NCBI GenBank assembly: GCA_008711295.1
Contig: VUYV01000020.1
Location: 373,558 to 437,557, forward strand
From: Anarhynchus alexandrinus
Lineage: Eukaryota > Chordata > Aves > Charadriiformes > Charadriidae
DNA length: 64,000 nt
Reading direction: 5' to 3'
The first letter of the stretch is position 1. Each line of letters opens with the position of its first letter. A program made the translations under genes and the position numbers. A model generated the notes under the pieces. It was not told where the DNA came from and did not search any database. It saw only the letters and a list, made by a program, of their open reading frames with translations. Shown here piece after piece: positions 24,402 through 38,507 of this stretch.

Positions 24402-26465
24402 CCGCACTGGCATCTAGCGAGGTGGGTAGGTGCTGGCATCGGCCGTGGGCGAAGAGGTGCCGGCTGAGCTACACGTCCCACCTGCCCCACACCGGTGTGG
24501 TTAACCAACGTGTGTGTTTGAGCCCTTCTCCCACAGCATCGTGATGCGCAGCAGTCACAACACTTCACTTTTCACCCCTAAATCCCTGCTTGCTAACCTT
24601 GAGCTTTGTTAAAGGATGAACAGTGGGCGCTTCTTATTTTTACTCTCAGCACAGATAGTGGCATTTTTGGAGAGACCTTTGCGGAGGTTATTTTTTGTGG
24701 AAAAACCTCCACACATTAACGCTTGGGTGTGGGGAGTGTTTTGAACAGGGGAGGTTAATAGGGTAAAGAACCTGCCAGAGGAGCATGGGTTGGGAGCCGT
24801 CTACCCACACTGCCCCTTCATCAGCAGCCTGCATGAGGATCCCATGCTTAGGGCATGGAATTTTTGAAGTGTTGAACAAGGCGAAAGAAGTGGGTTTGGA
24901 GAAGCTCCTGCAGGGGGGTGTACCTTTATTGGAATATCTAGAAAGACAAAATATGTGCATAAAATGACATTGATTGAGTCAATGCTATTATACTCAGGTT
25001 GTTCTTCCTAATGTGAAAGAGGAAGAATCTCTGCTAGTTTAGGCAGGGTTCAGGATGACTGTAAATGGCTAAACTGGAGTGATGTTGCTATGAGGTCATG
25101 GAAGACTGGAACGATGTAGCTCTTCAGGAAGCCCCTTTAGGTATCAGCACTGGAACATCCCTTTTGTTCAGCAGGACAGGCTTCTGTGCCTGAGAGAGTT
25201 GGAGTAAACAATACTTACAAGATGCAAGCTCTGTTTGGGGTTTTTATAGTGGCTTTTGTCCCTGTGTGGGATTTCTCACAATAGGGAGCAATCACATTTG
25301 TAATCCTCAGAAAGGTCAACTACCTTTGACCTGCATGGAGAGCTGTTGCTAAGAAGCAAAGACTTTATTACAGTAGGCTGTCAAAGACAAAACTTCACAA
25401 TTTCCCTGACCAGCTTAGACATGCATTTAAGATAGTCTTCTAAATTAACATTTTAATCTTAAAATACATGCTGCTGTGTTAGGTTAGTCACCCTTTTTGC
25501 TTAACACATGCTACAAGTACTAGAATGATTTTCTTCAGCTTACAATGTTTGAGATGGTATTTTGAGTACCTTAGCTGACAGACTAATCAAAGTGAAAAAA
25601 ACACTTAATTTCAGATCAAGTCAAAAACTGTACTTTAACTGCCATCCAGTCAACCAATTTTATTTTCACTATTTTGAACAAAACCCAAATAACTTTCCCT
25701 TTTGTGGCTCTCTGTCTTCTAGTAACTTTTATTTCCAGATAACTTCAATCCATAGCTTTAAATTTTTGTTTATAAATTAAGTAGTTTTCTTTGCTTTCTG
25801 TCCTTTAAGTTTTGTCTTTTTGACTTCTCCCATTATAATTCAACTGTTGTCTCTTTTTTGTCTTCTCTTTTCTTTTTTCTTTCTATTTTTAGCATCTCCA
25901 ATGAAGACTAAGTCAGGCAATTAGATTTTTATGGGATAGCTCTGTAGAATCTCATTTAAATCCATTAATTACTTGGTTCATTCATACAGTTATTGGAGGA
26001 AAGGAGTAGCAGAGAAAGAGTTAAAAGAAAGGTGGGAGGGATTTTCTATGACCTTTCTTTCTCACTTTGTGTCTCTGATATTGGGCTCTCCTTAGCATTA
26101 AATATTTTTGCTGCCTGTTCTGATGTTACTCTGATACCTCCCAGCAGTGGTATAGTACACTTGGCTTGGATCTTCTCAGTTTTACCCCTCTCTTGGCAAG
26201 CCAAGGGAAGCACTAAATGTACTGAAGTTGTCTGTTTTGTAACTTAGGCAAACCATGAGAGAGCATTGACTTGATTTAGCTGTGGAAGATTAGTCTTGCA
26301 GTCATAAAAGCCAGATATCTCCTTTTCTTGAACCTCCCCGATATTCCTTTCAGAACAGAAACCCTGTAACCAAACAAAAGTTAACCCCTTTGTTTCCTGT
26401 AGAAATAAATGATTTATAAATTCAGAGAGTGGACTCTCAGTTGTTTTTGAGTGGATTATTGCAGT

Positions 26466-26817
26466 TGTGGGTTGCTACAGATGCAGGCACACCTGAGCTG
26501 ACTTCATGCAGAGTCAGTTTGGATCTGTCAGGGTTTATTAGCTCAGACTCAGTATCACTTTAATAAGCTATTTGGCCTCTAGGGCCAGTTTATATTCTTT
26601 TGCGTGGTGCAAAGCCTGAGCTAATAAACCCCAGACCCACACTGGCTCTTTCCAGAGCCAACTTCCATTTGTCTGCATTGTGCTTCCAGAACCAGAGTGC
26701 TGAGAGCCAGCTCTGATCAGGGAGGCTTATTAGCTCAGGTGTAATCCCGGGCTGTTACGGGCAGCATGTGTTTCTGCTCTGCTGCACCTGTGTGAATAAG
26801 CCTGCCTGCAACCCACA
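26466..26817. repeat. Palindrome-rich ~350-bp element in intron 2
   Basis: The segment is bounded by a perfect 10-base inverted repeat: TGTGGGTTGC at 26,466-26,475 and GCAACCCACA at 26,808-26,817. Inside, GGGTTTATTAGCTCAG (26,531-26,546) is exactly complementary to CTGAGCTAATAAACCC (26,616-26,631). A third, direct near-copy (GGCTTATTAGCTCAG) lies at 26,724-26,738. Smaller hairpins occur at 26,574-26,586, 26,643-26,660 (TGGCTCT/AGAGCCA) and 26,703-26,714. This could be an old MITE-like DNA transposon or a conserved palindromic noncoding element. I do not recognise a named family. Confidence 0.6.
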
Positions 26818-29800
26818 GAACGAGGGGTTGAAGGGAAGAGGTATGGTCTTACAGCCCAGGCTTTCTTAATCTTCCCCTCTCCCTTTCTCTTGCATGGTGG
26901 TTTGCTAGCCCTACTTTCTCATGCGTGGGGCTATGAGGCTGCTGTGCTTTTGGGTGACTTCCATCCTGGGCAGGTGGCAGCTGCATTGCATTTCCCTCAG
27001 TAGCAGCAACAGGGGGTATTTGAAATGTTTCTGTGCAGGTCAGAGGGCAGCATCTGTATGGAGGAGGCGAGTGGACTTTTAAAGTCCTTTTTCTAAATTT
27101 TAGTTTGAAGCTGAACTGTCTGTTGTGTTTACAGTATTAATGTTCTCTTGGAAGCCTGACAGTCTGTCCCCAGAAGGTGAGATTCTGTTTTCCTGTGAAC
27201 TACCTGTATGAGAATGCCTACCATATCCAATTTTAGGCGTATGAGTTTTTCCCCCTCTGTGCCTAATATTTCAGTTTTATATGTAAAGTTTTATCTTAAG
27301 AACTTCTTCCTCAAACTTGGTGTGACTTTGCTTATGAACTTCATCATTCTAATTAAAAAGATTAAATCATAAAGCTCGGTGTTAAAAGCGTTCAGAATTG
27401 CTTTATGCTGGGAGAATGATGTCTGACAATCAAAAATGAACTTTTTGAAGTGTTCAGAACATCCACCTTTAGGTAGAGACAAAGGTGGGAAAAATTGAAC
27501 CACAGCAATAAACACCTTGGAAAGTTATAAGCACGTGAAAGGGTTTATGACAAAGATTGTCTTCCAGTCATAGTTATCATAGGTTATAATCTGTGCAAGT
27601 GCAATAATAAGATACTACCATGGCTTGAGACATCATGTTTTGTTAGTACTTGTTGCATTACCAGAGTATTATACAAACATTAATTAGCTCTTTAACATGA
27701 CTGTGAGGCAAGTAAAACCTAGAGTGTGGGGTTTTTATTATTTATTTCATTTATGGAAATCGAGCCATAGGTTAAATATGGCCTTGGACAAGTTATAACA
27801 ACTGTCTGGAAGGTCTAAGTTGGAAATTAGGAGTTCCTGCCTCTCAACTGCATGTTTATCCTATTGAAACTGGTTGTCTCCCGCTTTGTTACTTGCTACT
27901 ACATTTCTATTAAAACTCCTTCCTACAAAATATGCTTTTCTGTTTGTTCTGGTTTTGTTATCTTTTTCTTACTGATTACAATGAGCTGTTTTTCATGTTG
28001 GGAAGTCAAGAAAGAAATTACCTATTGCATGGAGGATCTGATATCTTAAAAAAAAATAATTAAAAGAACCACCTTATTGTAATAGTAGACGCCTTCTAAA
28101 ATGTATAATAATATGTTTTGTCTGGAGTATTATTATCAGTTGTTTGTGAGTGTTCTCAATGTAAATGGATGGTTTAAAAAACAGCATTCCCTGGAGGAAT
28201 TTTAACTTTCACTAATGTAATGGTGGGAATTAACTAATGTTAGTGGAAGGAGAGAGTTGGCTGTTAATGGAAAAGTGAAGCATGAGCTCGTTATTGTAGA
28301 GGTGTAAGAAAGGCTCATAGGTCAAACCGGTGAGGAAGTGGATTTTGCAGGATTATGTTTAGAGTAAATTTCATATAGGGAGAGGAATTACTGTCTGTAT
28401 AGGTGTAGAACCCACATACACCATCGTTATCAATTAAGAGAAAAAAGATCTTGTGTCTTTGTTAGCTGAAGATGGTGTATGTGTCCATGCATGTATTCCA
28501 GGCATGGGTACGAGGTGAGGGTTTTGGAGTTGGAACTGGACAGAATTCTTTGAGTTTGGTCACGAAGTACTTTCCTGTCTGTCTTGTGTTCAGGCACCTT
28601 GGAAAGGTCATCAGAAAATAAGACAAACAATCCGTTATCTTTTTTTTTGTATGAAAAGATTATCTTGCTAATTCTGTTCTCTTTTGAAAGACTTCTGACT
28701 CAACATTAAATAAATGTGCTATAGATAAGTAAGTTTTTATTTATTTTTCAGAATAACAAAATATACAACAGTAGAGTCTTCCCGCCGGAGAAGGAGACTA
28801 GAAAGTTGTGCTAATACTTGCCCAGAGGAAGGGTCCCTTTTGTTCAGTTCCCCAATCAGCATGGCCTCTGCTTGGGTATTGCTATTCAGTTTGAACCCTC
28901 TGATCTCTAAACCTCCAGACCTGTATTTCTTGCTGTTGCTAAGTTAGCATGCTACAGCTTTGTGTCTTCTTCCGGACGAGGGTACTTCACAATGTGACCA
29001 GTAGTTCTAGACCCCCAGTTGTCTAAGACCTGGGTGGAACATGCCCTAGGTTACTTCTGGCTTGTGTTCCTGAATTTTCTTGGGGAAAGGTGAGGAAAAA
29101 GTTGCATGCTTAGGTCTTGCCCTGATATAGGGTTAGGATCCAGACCTGGAAATGTAGAAGCATACACGAGTCCCCCAGTTTAGATATAAAACTCTGAATC
29201 TACTCTTTTTCTGTCTTCAATTCAGCTCGTAGAAATGGTGGTGTGCAGGAGAGCTGTACTTATCATTGGAAATGAGTACTTCAAATGTTTGCAGCTGTGC
29301 TTCCTGGAGGTTTTCTGGTCATGAGCGGTTCCTGAGGCTTGCGCTTAATCAGTTTTGTGGCTTTGAGTTTTACCAAGTTCTGTTTATTTGCATTGCATAT
29401 ACAAAGCCTAACTATAACATACTCTCCCCAAATGTTGTTTCTTCTCATTCTAAGACCATCGTCTCAGTAAAAGCAGTATCAATCTTCTTCAAACTATTCT
29501 TAAATCAGAATGTCTCAATTTTAAAGAGACGTAACTACTTTGACCTCATGTAGTCCTTTTTGACCTCATTAATCCTTTTCAATCTATTCTTTGATGTTGT
29601 TTTTAAACACTTCAAAATTGAAAAACTGAAAGCCATTACTTGAGTAGCTTGGTTTTGCCTCTGCTGTGCTTGCTACTGTAGTATGTAAATAAAACTTTTG
29701 AATTTCATATGCAAAGAATAGATTCACTTTTGTAGTGGAAAGCTCTTGTTAGCCTTCAGTGGTAGTTCTACTCTGCTTTATTTTTTACTTACTGTCCTTG

Positions 29801-32800
29801 GGAAAGGGGGAGAACGAGAGGATCCAGATTCTTGTAATCTTTGGCTTTGTCTACATTAGCGAGCAGCATAGACTAACAGGAGCTGATCTATAGACTAGAG
29901 CCTTTGGGTTTGATGACCTGAGGCCCATGGTATGCGTGTTTCAGGGCTTAGTGTTTTATTTTGGACTAGGTGTAGTCTGGTCTCATGGAATGAATGCCAA
30001 TATGAAGCTGAAATACATTAGGTGCATTCTTGGAGTGTTCATGTTTTGGGTTTAGTTTTTTATTATTTTTTTTTCCTCTGCATCTAAAAGAAATACAGTG
30101 CATGTGCCTTAAGATGGCCCCACAGCATGAACCAAACCTCTGTGAGTGTGGTTGATAAGATATGCTTCAAGAGAGAATCCTGACCTGAGCTAAAGCAATA
30201 ATGCAGACTGAGCACAGTGTCCATCTCCTGGCCACTGATGGCAGCCAGGCTCCCTCCTGCGAGAGGAGACGGGGAGCTGTTAGCTGCTCCCTGCTGTATA
30301 GATGTGACCATGCTGTGTGCCATTGCCACATTTTGGTGAGGAAACATAAGTCCACAATTAGTTTGAGGTGAAACTTACCCAGCACTTTCTCTGTGAGCCA
30401 TTTGGGACTTTACTGGAAACAACTAAGGTTATAATGATACCTTATCTCTATTTCATACAAATACTACATGAGTGTATAGATTTAAAACAAAACAAGACCC
30501 TTAAAAGAAACTTCTCAAGATGTTGTGCTCCTGCACTTGAAGCAGATTTGATTGATAGTGAACTGGTTCAGCTCATTGCAACAGTTAGTGTTAACAAAAG
30601 AAACAGGACATGTAGTAAAGTTGTGGCTAAGTCTACAGTGGATAAAAAGTCCTGAACACACTTTCTCAGTTTATATAGTATCAGAAGGAACCCAGAAAAC
30701 TGTGGGATTTTTTCTTTTTTTTTTTCCTTTCAGATTTGTTGGCTATTTGTTTTCAAGGTGTAACTTGGAAGTGGTGTAGAAAGCTTTGTAGGTGCTGGGG
30801 GGAGCTGTGGTTCCTCGGACAATTGCAGAGTGTTCTCCTAGTTCTGCATGTGTGCAGAAACAAAGCGACATGTTGACAGTGAAGCGATACTTTGATACTT
30901 ACACTACTAGTCTTACAGCTCTCTTCTGTAGGGCTGCTCTTCCTGAGCGTGGAGAAGGGAAGAACTGGAAGCAGGGCGTGCTCCCCTCTCCTTCCTCTCC
31001 AGCAAAATGAGAGCGCAGGAAAAATGGGCTGTGTGTATGGATTCAGCGAGACTCCCGGCCTTTTGGAAAGCAGGGCTGTAGTGAGAGGTGGGGTTCAGCA
31101 CTCTGCAGGACCTTGAAAAAAGTTGGGTGCAGCACCTCTAATGATACCCTTCTTTGCAGCCCTCCAACATGAAGGGCTGCTTGTACCAATTGATCCTGCC
31201 TTAAAGCAAGCTTGGATTGCCTGGGAGCTATGGAGTTAGCGGAGGGTGGATGCAGAGGGGCACACACCTCCCTCAAATGGCTCCTTGTTCAAATACTGCA
31301 GTACTGGGTGTTAGCAGATTATGGGTGGTTCAGGTTGTCAAGTGAATCTGTGTTCTGTAACTAACATGGACTGATACTGGGTTGAGTTTGGGGTTTTTGC
31401 TTTAGTTTTTTTGTTCTGCATTTAAAAGCACCAATACTTGACTTGCATAGCCTAATTTATTCCTACAAAACAGATCCTCTCTGACTACAGAAAGAAAACA
31501 AAGCTTTAGCATCTCTGCATTTCTGACTGCACACAGAAGGGGAACAAGGATTTTACATGTTAGGAAGGCAAGATGTTCACTTAAACACAGAGCTAAAAAT
31601 AGTTCTGCTCGGCTGTGGGTTTTTTTTTTTGTGAAACTCGGATAGTAATCCCTGCATAAACCTTGAGTTTTGGAGAGCTGCTTCCTGATAAAGGGGGATT
31701 GTTTTGTGTCCTATGGCAAGATGTGTTTTTTTCATAACTCATATTGGGTTTTTTGTTATCTCTAGATGGCAGTTTAGGCGTGGATTTTGGAGAAGCTCAA
31801 CTACATGGTGAACTCTTACTGCGAGTTTGTTGGATTTAGGAATAACTATTGTTCTTAGCATTTTAATTACTCTGTTCTGATTGATAGTCTTTTCTCTGGT
31901 ATGTCTTTTCTGTAACACTTCAGTTGTCTGAATCCTACATCCAGTTAAAAATTTTCAATTGTCCCTTTATTGAGTTTCTTAGTTTGTTCCGTTTCCTGTG
32001 TATTTCTTACAAAGTATTTTGTAACATAATGAATAAGCACTGTAATGAGAAAGGTTAAGAGAATTAAAAGGATTGCAGACTACAGTGTTAACCACTCCAG
32101 CAAGCAAGAATAGCATGTAGCATGCAAATCTGCTGGTTTCTTTTGGCTTAGTCCATTCTGTAGTGAATAATTTTTTTTGATACTGAAATGATAGAAGGAT
32201 CTATAGCATGTGGAATGTTTGTACTGTCAAAATATGTATAATTATGATCTCATGTAATTAATACTTTGAAATGCCTCCCAGATTGTACAGTTTAACTTGT
32301 TCTAAACACAACATAAATGAAAATGCTAAGCATCAAGCAGCATGTTATATTCTTATGACTGATAAAATAATGCATCCTTTTGCTGCAGTTGGGCTTTTGA
32401 AGTATATGAGTATAGCTGCTATTAAATTCTGATAAATCTTAGCATTTAGAGGTAATCCTATGAAGATACATAGAAAATAATCTTAATAAAGTATGTTATG
32501 TTGTCGTTAGGTTAAGACAGAAACTCTGATTTTTGTTTGTTTGCTTTAAAAGAAATATGTATGCCAAAAGCATTGTTTTTTGTTTTTCTCCTTTCTTGGA
32601 GGTCATGTTTATGTAGCCATCCAAGCCAGTGTGGGAATGCATCAGATGTTTTGAAGTGGACCACTGAAGAATTCCAGCAGTGATGCGTGCTTTTATTTGA
32701 AGTTTATTTAGGGAAAGAATTCCCTAAGACCATATAGTTATGATAAAAACAAAGTTCCTGTATAGGAAGACACAGATGGTTGTAATACTTTGCCATTAGT

Positions 32801-34751
32801 AGTGTAGAGGTCATACAGGTTTTCTGCAGTTAATGCCATTTCTTCTGATTATTTAAGTAATTTCAACTTTTTTATAGAATGTTCTTACATGTTTGTCTCA
32901 CCCTTGGTCACAAATTCCTCTCTCCTCCGTCCTCAATGGCTGTGTAGAATTGTTGAATATGTTTCTGGTAAAATTCAACTTTTGAAAACTGGAGAGAGAT
33001 ACTCAGATGGAGAACTAGATCCCCAGAAAAGCATTAGATAGTGAGCACTAAACGTTCCTTCAGTTAGCTTTTGGGTTTCTAGTCTCCAGCATTGCATCCT
33101 GCGTCCTGGCAACAACTTAAGGCTTAAAACGTTATCCAGAATAAAAGTGTAAAAGTGATGAGCTAATCAGCAGGGCAATTCAGAGAACAGGAAACTATTA
33201 TAAACTCTGCTCTTCTCCAGGATGTCATCACCATATTCAGATTTTTCTGAGGAAAACTGGAATATGCCTCTTTCCTTTCAGAACCCACAGCTTCTCCCTT
33301 TTCAGAGAAAGTGCTTCACTGCTTTCCTCTTGGAATCGGTGGGGGGTCATCACTCTGTCTTTCAACACAGCAGGAGTTAAAGGTGCCTTTGTATCACAAC
33401 TTTTTGTTTAGGATGAGCACTCAACCAAGATGAGCTTTGGTTTGTTTTCCTTGTGTGCTTGAGGAGTAGAAATCTTGAATTAATGAAATAAGACAGACCG
33501 TATTTACTGTGCCTTTAACAGTATTCCTATCTTGCATGTAAAGGAACTTGAAAATTCTGCTCTAAGCACAGATATGTTCATGTCACAGTGTTGGTTTTTC
33601 CCATTTCTGTAAACTTGATGCGTGCATAATTTCTCAACCATTTTATGCTGGAATCTGAAACAGCCCCACACTTATAATCCTCTTTCCAATTGTGATGTTT
33701 TCTATTATTTGGCCTCTAGCATGTATTTTGCCTGACATTTTGCCTGTATTTTGCTCCTATGAGAGAAGTTGATATATACTGTGTCAATGTGCGCAGTGAT
33801 GAAATTTGTTGGAAGTCGGGGAATTCTGCTTAAACTGATGCTTGACTATGTGTGGTTAAGAAGGGGGGTGGGGAAGGTATGTTAAATTTTATGTGGAAAC
33901 AGAAAGGAAAAATCTAGCAGATGGGCTTACTAGGAATAACACAACTCGCAACACTGTTGTAGTGTAATCATTGTATCAAAGTATTAGAAATTCAGGAATG
34001 ACATTGAAAAGATTTTGTGGACATTTTAAGTACTAACCAACAGCAGTTGCTTGGTAAAGGAGATGCTTAAAGGTAGAGCTGAGGCTAAAAGGTTAGAAAC
34101 TTGGGTGCAGGAAACTTTTGGCACATTTAAACTTGTTTATTGTGAGTTTCTTGCTGAAAAGTAAGTTTTTTGTGAATTTTAATTCTCCACATGATTTAGA
34201 GACACAAGGAAATAAACTTGTAAATGAGGTGTTATTGTTTGAAGGAGGTCATTGTGAATCAAGGTAAAATCAAAGTGATTAGCATTGAAATCAGATCTTA
34301 ATGATTGTAATTCAAGAATGATCAGGAATTTAATATAAAAGTTTTGTCATGACAAGTGGAATTAGTTGTACCTGTATTTTGATTCTTTTGAAAGGTCCGA
34401 AAAAGAAATTTTTATCTGAACTTCATTGTATGATAAAATTTTATACTTACTGATTTAATATATTCAATTATGCTTAATTTAGTATGTATTAAACCAGAAG
34501 TACATTCTGTATATGTAGAAGTTTAAAAATATTTAAGTATTTTAAAACTGTTACAAACCTTTTATTTTAGGACTTCCGTCTGCAAATATTTATATACTTT
34601 TTAACCAAAATGATGCAAACACATGGACTGAAAAGTGCGTTATCAGTCCCAAACCAACACACAGATGGGTTGGAAGGGGTATGTTTAAGCTTAATGGTAA
34701 TGTTACTATTTTATACTTCCTTTTTCTGAAAGAATGTCATAAATAAAACCA

Positions 34752-34930
34752 TACCAGGCCTGATAAGCGTCCCTCTAACCCAGTATTCTGTCTGTGATGG
34801 TGGCGATCAGTAGTTGATGAGGGACAAATGCATAAAAAGGATGAACATGTTAGGAAACAGCCACAGAAAATGCTTTCAGCTTTTTGTGATTTAGGGACTT
34901 CCAAAGTAAATGTGGTACTGTGGCTTTGTT
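34752..34930 (-). mobile_element. Possible ancient LINE (CR1/L3-type) fragment
   Basis: The + strand contains CTAACCCAGTATTCTGTCTG, a short spacer, and TGTGATTTAGGGACTTCC about 100 bases later. This resembles, in order, an old interspersed repeat seen in many sauropsid genomes (CTAGCCCAGTATCCTGTCT... TTTAGGGACTTCC), as I remember it. The element would lie antisense to LTBP1. The copy is heavily decayed and the edges are approximate. Confidence 0.45.
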
Positions 34931-37900
34931 TTTAGTAGATACAGATTTGCATGCTCTTAAAACATAAAAGCCAACCCAGAAGAACCCCGTGTTCCTTTAC
35001 CAAATTACACTTCTGGAAGCGGGGTGAGGTTGGTTGTTGTTGTCTATGCCTGGCCTTCCAGTGTGGCACAGCAAGATTTGGATGCTAAAACTAACAGGTT
35101 AAAAAAGCGTATCGGTGAACTCCTGATAGAAAAATCTGTTGAGGGTTACTAAACACAAAACCAGCACTCTTGCTCAGGAAATTGCTGAGCCTCTAATTCT
35201 GAAGGCAGTAGTGGTACAAACTTTTACTACTTCTCACCCTTGTCCTTACACGTGTCCTTATGCATCCACCTTTAACAGGAGGAGAGGAGACTTGACTAAG
35301 TGGACCTTTGATCTGACCTAGTAAGGCTACTCTTGTTATTTGCATCTTTGCCAAGCTCCGTTTTGAATTTGCAGTCATGGCCTCCTTGAATTGAATAGGA
35401 CCAAGCCTGTTGCCTTTTAACAGGAGTACATTGGCCTGCTTTTCAGTTTTAAACTGAATACTTCCATGCTGAAGTTTTTTGGAAGCTTAACTTTATGGAA
35501 AATAATGGTGTTTTCAGTTAGATGTGCCATTATTGTTGTCTTCAACTGAAATAATTAGGTCATACATTTGGCACACTGCAGCTGTCATGAACATTTTAAA
35601 AACTAAACTGCTGTATTATGTCAATTAAAATGTTCATTTTAATGCTTTCCTAAAAATGTGATCTTTTATCCTATTTTGTGATCTATTACACAACATATAT
35701 GAAGAACTTCAGTCAAAGGGTGGATTGCTGTGAAGGTCTAATGGATCAGTGTTTCAACCTGCTGTCACTGTTCACATGGTTTGAGACAAACTGGATCTTG
35801 TATAACAAAGTTGCTGGACCTGCTGGTGCTTGTTTTGTTATAAGGCCAGAGTAATGCCGTTTGTCCTGCAGAGCTTTGTATGTCTTATGTATATGTAAAG
35901 CTGAGAAACTTTCAGGGTTTACATTGCTGTCAGTGAAGTAAGAATCTTTAAGTCTGGGTAAAAAAGATATGGTCATTTAAAAACGGGTTCTATTTTCAGC
36001 TGCATAGTTTTAAATTAATTGCAGCCTTATTAGGTTTACTTTGATAAGTAGAAACTTGCTTCTGAAGCACAGCTTTGGTTCTTAACTACAGGAAAGCAAG
36101 CGTTGCAGTTCTCTCAGTGTTGTCCTTTGGGCATGTATAAATCATTATTTTAGTTTTGAGAGTTAGGACATACACAATGATCAGTGTCCTAGCAGCGTGG
36201 ATATTTTGAGTATAGTGACTTTTGGGGTGGTCTTGTTAGCTTACTTTTGTGTTTGATTTTTGGTTATTGTTTTGGTATTTTAAAAAAAAAACAACTTGTT
36301 GAGAAGCTTGGAAGTTAATATAGATGCATGTCCATAAATCTCAAGAAATATATGTTCAGTATGAATGGTTTTTTTCATGTTGTAAAAAATGGGACTTTTG
36401 AAAATCCTGTGAGTGTGGGGGTTTTTTTTAACAGAAATTTTTGTGTGATATTTGTTCTAAAGCGCTCCAAACTCTGCCCAAACTGTTTCACTGTGATCTT
36501 TACACATTTTCTACGGATGACTTGTATGATGGGGTCACTGTTCTGGTCTTAGAGTCTCTCCAAAGCCAGTGAAACTGTACTAGAACGTAAGGCTCTTGAA
36601 TCTGTTTTCCAAAGCTATAATTAATTTCAGTCATGTGCATATAAGCAAATTTTTTACTGTTTGTAGCAAAATATAGGTCTTAAATGAAGACACAAGAAAG
36701 AGTTGGCTAGTGTATTACAACATATGCTTGCTGTAAATCCCTTCTCAAGTTTACAGTGAAAAGGTCTTCAGTATTCCAGCAGTCAAAGACAAAATATACT
36801 CTCAAAAATAAACAGAAGTACAAGCAAGCAAATAATTTACTTTTTTGTTACTCAGCTAAGTAGTATTGAAAATGAGATACGTTGCTTAACAACGTATGGA
36901 AGGGGGGAGTATATGTGAGAAGAACCCCGTGCAAAGCTCAAGTTAAAGTTGTAGGGCAATTCTAGTGCTGTGTACAGGTGGTATACGTGATACATCTGTA
37001 TCAGATGGTATTACCAGTTGACAGATTAGTCCTCCAAATCAACACTGTCCCATCCTAATAAGTTATTTCATATGTATGCCTGTGTGTTTATTTATATATA
37101 TAAATGTATGTATCAAAACTGGATTGATGTGCCAAGTACTTACCTGGATCAGGGTTGTGGACTTTTTTATTTAAAAATTGTGCAATTGGTTATACCTGAA
37201 TATGGTGCAGAATCACATGTTACGATTCAAGATATGATCTTACCTGTTTTAGTAAAACCTGTAGACTTTATGATCTGGCATATCGTTTTGTCTATGTTAA
37301 AAGATCTTTAACAACACTAAAAGTATGCTTAGTTTGAAGGTGCAAAGTAGCTTAGCAGTTACTCTTCTTATACTTCATTGTATGCCATTTCTAATGGGAC
37401 TAATGAAGAAATTATTTTGATAGCTATTTTAATTAGAATCATATTTTATTGTTAAATTGTATCTTCGGGATAAGAGAATTAATTTGTTTTGCCATCTGTG
37501 TGTTATTTTACCATTCTCTAAATACAATAGCAGTGTAAGTTTAAGCATTCAAAATAAATCCTCAAATTAGCCATGTCTTTGCAGTGTTATGCATACATGT
37601 GATCAGCAACTGCTTTTGCTTTTTGCTTTTTTTTGGTGGGATTTGTTTCTCAAAGTTTCTTGCTCATTCAGAATGGAATTGATCCTGCTTTAGTAAGTCT
37701 AGGCTGATTATTCAGACTCCTATAGTCAGTGGGTAGAACAACACAAACAGTATAATTAATCCTATCTGAAGGCAGGTATCTGAAAGTGAGTTGTCTTTTG
37801 AAGAATCTGATCCTTTTTCACTGGTGGTACAAAGAATGTATAGAAGCTAATTCAAGATAATCACAAGTGCTTGTCTGTTTCTTCAAAGAATGCAACTCCT

Positions 37901-38507
37901 AGGTGTAGCTATGTCTTTGTAGCAGCAGTTTGTCTCCTTTTTTACGTTATTATGGTGGTGATATTGGAGGGAATTTCATTTGGGCTTTAGATGAGTAAGG
38001 GTTAAATCACTTCATGCTTCTCTGCATCTATAACTTGACTGTAAAGATTCCTTCTGGGTACCTTTGGAGGATCTGTGACTTTAAATAGTAATAGAATGAA
38101 TGCAAGCCTGGATGAATAGTAAAACTTTCTAATCTGCATAATATTGTTTCGTCAGATCAATTTGGTTGTTAAAGTATGGGGAGGGAGGATGCAGGGAAGG
38201 AGAGTATAAAATGTCAGTAACAGGAAAATTTGAAATCAAGAAATATAGCATTATTTAACTTGTGAATTTCCTATTTTTAGCTCACCAGCATTTTACTTAA
38301 GTTGTTCAAATGTTGTACATGTATTATGTAGGAAAGCAGTAAAAGCTGTACCAGCTTACATATTATTTTTTGTGGAGCTTAGCAAAGTTGCTTTCTCCTA
38401 CTCCAATTAATGCTAGCAATTAACATCCCTTTTTTTTATTGCGGGGAGGGTTTGCATTTTCCATCATACTCTGTTTCACAGGTACTTTTTAAAATGTCTT
38501 TTCTTAG

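Larger units (their letters stand above)
22480..24480 (+). promoter_or_regulatory. LTBP1: CpG island at the LTBP1 long-form promoter
   Basis: Base composition changes sharply from AT-rich flanks to very GC- and CpG-rich sequence, with GCGGCCGC sites near 22,663 and 23,820, then falls back after exon 2. No TATA box is apparent. GC-box-like sequence (GGGGGGCGGGTGGGGGG) lies at 22,984-23,000, about 200 bases before the start codon. The island covers the presumed transcription start, 5' UTR, exon 1, intron 1 and exon 2, as expected for a CpG-island promoter. A 124-base gap at 22,702-22,825 falls inside it, so the start site cannot be placed. Confidence 0.85.
24350..38507 (+). other. LTBP1: LTBP1 intron 2 (14.2 kb)
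   Basis: This intron lies between exon 2 and exon 3 and has GTGAGT/TTCTTAG boundaries. Its first bases are still in the CpG island and contain two N at 24,400-24,401. The rest is AT-rich. A palindrome-rich block lies at 26,466-26,817, and a possible ancient LINE piece at 34,752-34,930. No further exon is supported: open frames are short, lack paired splice sites in the right phase, and show no EGF-like or TB-domain cysteine pattern. An alternative acceptor at 38,481 would read into a stop three codons later, so it is not used for the reference protein. Confidence 0.85.

Noticed and set aside
23790..24413. Long open frames on both strands across intron 1
   Set aside because: They are composition-driven frames in a GC-rich intron. 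The LTBP1 exon model with matching phases explains the region.
38479..38481. Alternative acceptor CAG upstream of exon 3
   Set aside because: Using it gives the codons CGT ACT TTT TAA, a stop within four codons. The acceptor at 38,507 restores the known LTBP1 sequence.
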